In this document: positions 51,958 through 53,959 of the stretch, piece by piece
Position numbering within the stretch: position 1 is the stretch's first letter
Layout: each line of letters starts with the position of its first letter
Origin: an archaeon GW2011_AR18
Lineage (GTDB): Archaea > Nanobdellota > Nanobdellia > SCGC-AAA011-G17 > GW2011-AR18
Length of the DNA stretch: 53,959 nucleotides
Direction of reading: 5' to 3'
Assembly: GCA_000806155.1 (NCBI GenBank)
Contig: JWKX01000008.1
Location: 1 to 53,959, forward strand
Made by a program: the position numbers and the translations under genes
The notes under the pieces: model-generated
Told to the model about the DNA's origin: nothing
What the model saw: only the letters and a program-made list of their open reading frames with translations
Databases searched by the model: none

Positions 51958-53959
51958 CTTTAGCTACTGGTAAGATATATTTACATTTAGGATAACCTGG
52001 ACAGGCTCCGAAACTACCATAACCACTTTTTTTTATTATCAACTGAGAACCACAATTAGGGCATTTCTTATCTTTAACATATTCTTCTAACTTTTTTTCA
52101 TCTGCTTTCTTAGATTCACAATCAGGATTAATACAAAGTTCCTGAGGTCTTCTTTTAGCTTTAATAACAAGAATCATAGGATAATTGCATATACTACAGG
52201 CTTTATTTGCAGGTTTAACCAGAGCGAATTTTGGAAGAGTGAAAGTAGTCTTACAATCAGGATATTTAGAACAAGCAGCAAACATACCAAACTTACCACG
52301 ACGAATCTGAAGATCACCTTCCTTACATTTCATACATTTACCAATAAAAGCTTCCTTATCACGAGTCTCAATAGCTGCTTTACCAAGACCTTCACCAATA
52401 TCTTTCTCGTGTTTTTTGAAATTCTTTAAAGAACCTGTAAGGAATGTCTTAGCATCTTCAATAACTTCATGACCTTTTTTTTCAGCATTCTCAATAAGCT
52501 GCATATCATCTTCAAATTTCCTAGTAAGATTTTCATCAAGAATATCAGGACAATATCTTTCCAAAGTTTCAGTAGTCTTCATACCAATATCTGTCACTTT
52601 TATAGATTTCTCTTTAATATAATTCCTATCATAAAGATTTTGAATAATTGCTGAACGAGTTGCTTTAGTACCAAGATTTTTTTGTTCTAAGTCTTTGATT
52701 AAAGATGCTTCATTATATCTTGGAGGGGCTTTAGTCTCTTTATCATGCAAAATTAAATCCTTAACCTTAATCTCATCACCTTTACTTAATTCAGGGAATT
52801 CTTCTTCTTCTAATTTTACAAATCTTCCATAAAGAATATGCCAACCTTTTTCTTTAGTCCTAGTACCACTAGAAATAAAAATTTCTTTATTAACATCTAA
52901 TTCAATTTTCATAGTTTCTCTAACAGCTTCATCACCGAAAGTAGCAAAGAATCTTCTAACAATCAATTCATATAAAGAATGAGATCTTTCATCTAATTTA
53001 TCAGGAAGTTCACCAGTAGGATAGATAGCTGGGTGAGCAGCATCCTCTTTTTTACCTTCATTAGGCCTCAAATCTTTTTTATTCATTAAAATTTTACATT
53101 CATCCTGAAAAACTTTACTTAAAGATGAAAGAATCTTTTTATAATTAATAGATGGAGGAAGTTTTTGAGAGGAAGTTCTTGGATATGAAATAAGGCTGTT
53201 AGTATAAAGATCCTGAGCAATCTCTAAAGTCCTGTGAGGACTAAGCCCAAGAACAGAGTAGGCTTCAATCTGCAATGAAGTCAAATCAAAAGGAAAAGGT
53301 GGTCTTTGTTTAAATTCTTTAATCTCAATACTTGAAACAATAGCTTTTTTATTTTTACATTTAACTACTACAGAATCTGCTTTTTTCTTATCCCAAAATT
53401 TATCTTCCTTATGCCAGGCATCTATTTTTTCATTCTTAGGAGTAGAACCAAGAAGTTCAATTTCCCAATAAGGAGTTGGCTTAAAAGCTTTAATTTCTTT
53501 TTCACGATCATATAAAACTTTCAAAGCAGGACCCTGAACTCTTCCTGTACTAAGTATTTTAAACATCCCAACAGAATTTTTAACACTAAGAGTTAGTGCA
53601 CGAGATAAATTAAGCCCCCACATCCAATCTAAAGAATGACGAGTTTCACCTGATTCAATCTGAGGGAAATTAAGATGCTCAGAGGCATTTTCATAACTTT
53701 CTATTAATTCATCTTTAGTAAGTGTTGAGAACTTCATACGTTTAGCATCATTCTTATTACAGATAAAACGAATAATATTCCACCCAATAACATCACCTTC
53801 AACATCAACATCAGTAGCAACAATAAATGATTCTGCGTCTTTTGATAACTTTTTTATAACATCAGCGTAATCTTTAGTGAATTTAGATTCTTTACTAACT
53901 AAGTGACTTGGTTTCCATTCAAAATTAAAAATAGGATAAGTCCAGGCTTTCTTATCTTT
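51941..53959 (-). CDS. topA: DNA topoisomerase I (type IA), 5' end outside the window
   Basis: The frame is open to the window edge, adding 74 codons before the first in-window ATG, so the N-terminus is missing. That added part contains the TOPRIM acids in ATDVDVEGDVIGWN. The catalytic tyrosine is in SLISYPRTSSQKLP. Three C-terminal zinc fingers follow: CMKCKEGDLQIRRG..., CSICNYPM...CINPDC and CPNCGSQL...CPGYPKC. It relaxes negative supercoils by single-strand passage. No helicase domain is seen, so it is not reverse gyrase in this part. Confidence 0.96.
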   Translation of the reverse strand, partial: KDKKAWTYPIFNFEWKPSHLVSKESKFTKDYADVIKKLSKDAESFIVATDVDVEGDVIGWNIIRFICNKNDAKRMKFSTLTKDELIESYENASEHLNFPQIESGETRHSLDWMWGLNLSRALTLSVKNSVGMFKILSTGRVQGPALKVLYDREKEIKAFKPTPYWEIELLGSTPKNEKIDAWHKEDKFWDKKKADSVVVKCKNKKAIVSSIEIKEFKQRPPFPFDLTSLQIEAYSVLGLSPHRTLEIAQDLYTNSLISYPRTSSQKLPPSINYKKILSSLSKVFQDECKILMNKKDLRPNEGKKEDAAHPAIYPTGELPDKLDERSHSLYELIVRRFFATFGDEAVRETMKIELDVNKEIFISSGTRTKEKGWHILYGRFVKLEEEEFPELSKGDEIKVKDLILHDKETKAPPRYNEASLIKDLEQKNLGTKATRSAIIQNLYDRNYIKEKSIKVTDIGMKTTETLERYCPDILDENLTRKFEDDMQLIENAEKKGHEVIEDAKTFLTGSLKNFKKHEKDIGEGLGKAAIETRDKEAFIGKCMKCKEGDLQIRRGKFGMFAACSKYPDCKTTFTLPKFALVKPANKACSICNYPMILVIKAKRRPQELCINPDCESKKADEKKLEEYVKDKKCPNCGSQLIIKKSGYGSFGACPGYPKCKYILPVAKDDEGK

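Noticed and set aside
1-53959. CRISPR arrays, rRNA genes, insertion sequences
   Set aside because: I saw no regularly spaced direct repeats, no conserved rRNA blocks and no transposase or terminal inverted repeats.

Overview
The window is a gene-dense, strongly AT-rich archaeal chromosome segment. The archaeal assignment comes from gene content: TBP, MCM, both RFC subunits, FEN1, topoisomerase VI A and B, RadB, a HerA-type ATPase, aIF1A, aIF2-beta, Trm5, type 2 methionine aminopeptidase, RIO1 and a Dim2/Pno1-like KH protein. TATA boxes lie about 25 bp from starts and two tRNA genes carry bulge-helix-bulge introns. Short intergenic gaps, compact proteins, several LAGLIDADG elements and many lineage-specific small membrane proteins suggest a DPANN archaeon of the Woesearchaeota/Pacearchaeota kind. 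That placement is inference.

Layout. 0-2.3 kb (minus): small membrane proteins, then a LigD-type 3'-phosphoesterase overlapping endonuclease III. 2.4-9.2 kb: an M23-like lipoprotein, a free-standing LAGLIDADG protein with four HTH repeats, metG with a separately encoded tRNA-binding domain, an orphan PEP-utiliser mobile domain and a two-gene envelope unit. 9.2-11.3 kb: two membrane proteins, tRNA-Ile with one intron, a second LAGLIDADG gene and tRNA-Asn with three introns. 11.3-16.5 kb: topoisomerase VI B-A, and on the other strand a GAF-GGDEF diguanylate cyclase overlapping rio1, which overlaps the KH gene. 16.4-25.1 kb (minus): translation factors, mcm (two inteins) with an RPA-like gene, and TBP with a Rieske protein. 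25-36 kb: ileS, TRAM, rfcS-rfcL, FKBP, a HerA-like ATPase, membrane and unknown proteins, a possible C/D-like RNA and trm5. 36-45 kb: a giant surface protein with a frameshift, fen1, hicBA, map, and a cdc48 damaged by an internal deletion. 45-49.5 kb: an accessory stretch with a tandem SCP2-like membrane protein, an MNT-HEPN pair with an operator-like palindrome, a methyltransferase and unknowns. 49.5 kb to the end: radB, two unknowns and topoisomerase I running off the edge.

Working together: MCM, RPA, RFC, FEN1, RadB, Topo VI, Topo I, Nth and the phosphoesterase cover much of replication and repair. aIF1A, aIF2-beta, NMD3-like, RIO1, KH, MetRS, IleRS, Map, Trm5 and two tRNAs cover translation. 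The most notable signals are the tRNA-Asn gene with three introns that all fit BHB splicing, a catalytically complete diguanylate cyclase translationally coupled to ribosome-maturation genes, the out-of-frame deletion in the second AAA+ domain of Cdc48, the frameshift in the giant surface protein, and four LAGLIDADG elements in 54 kb. Apart from the spacers described, no gap longer than 150 bases lacks a gene, and I saw no rRNA, CRISPR array or insertion sequence.
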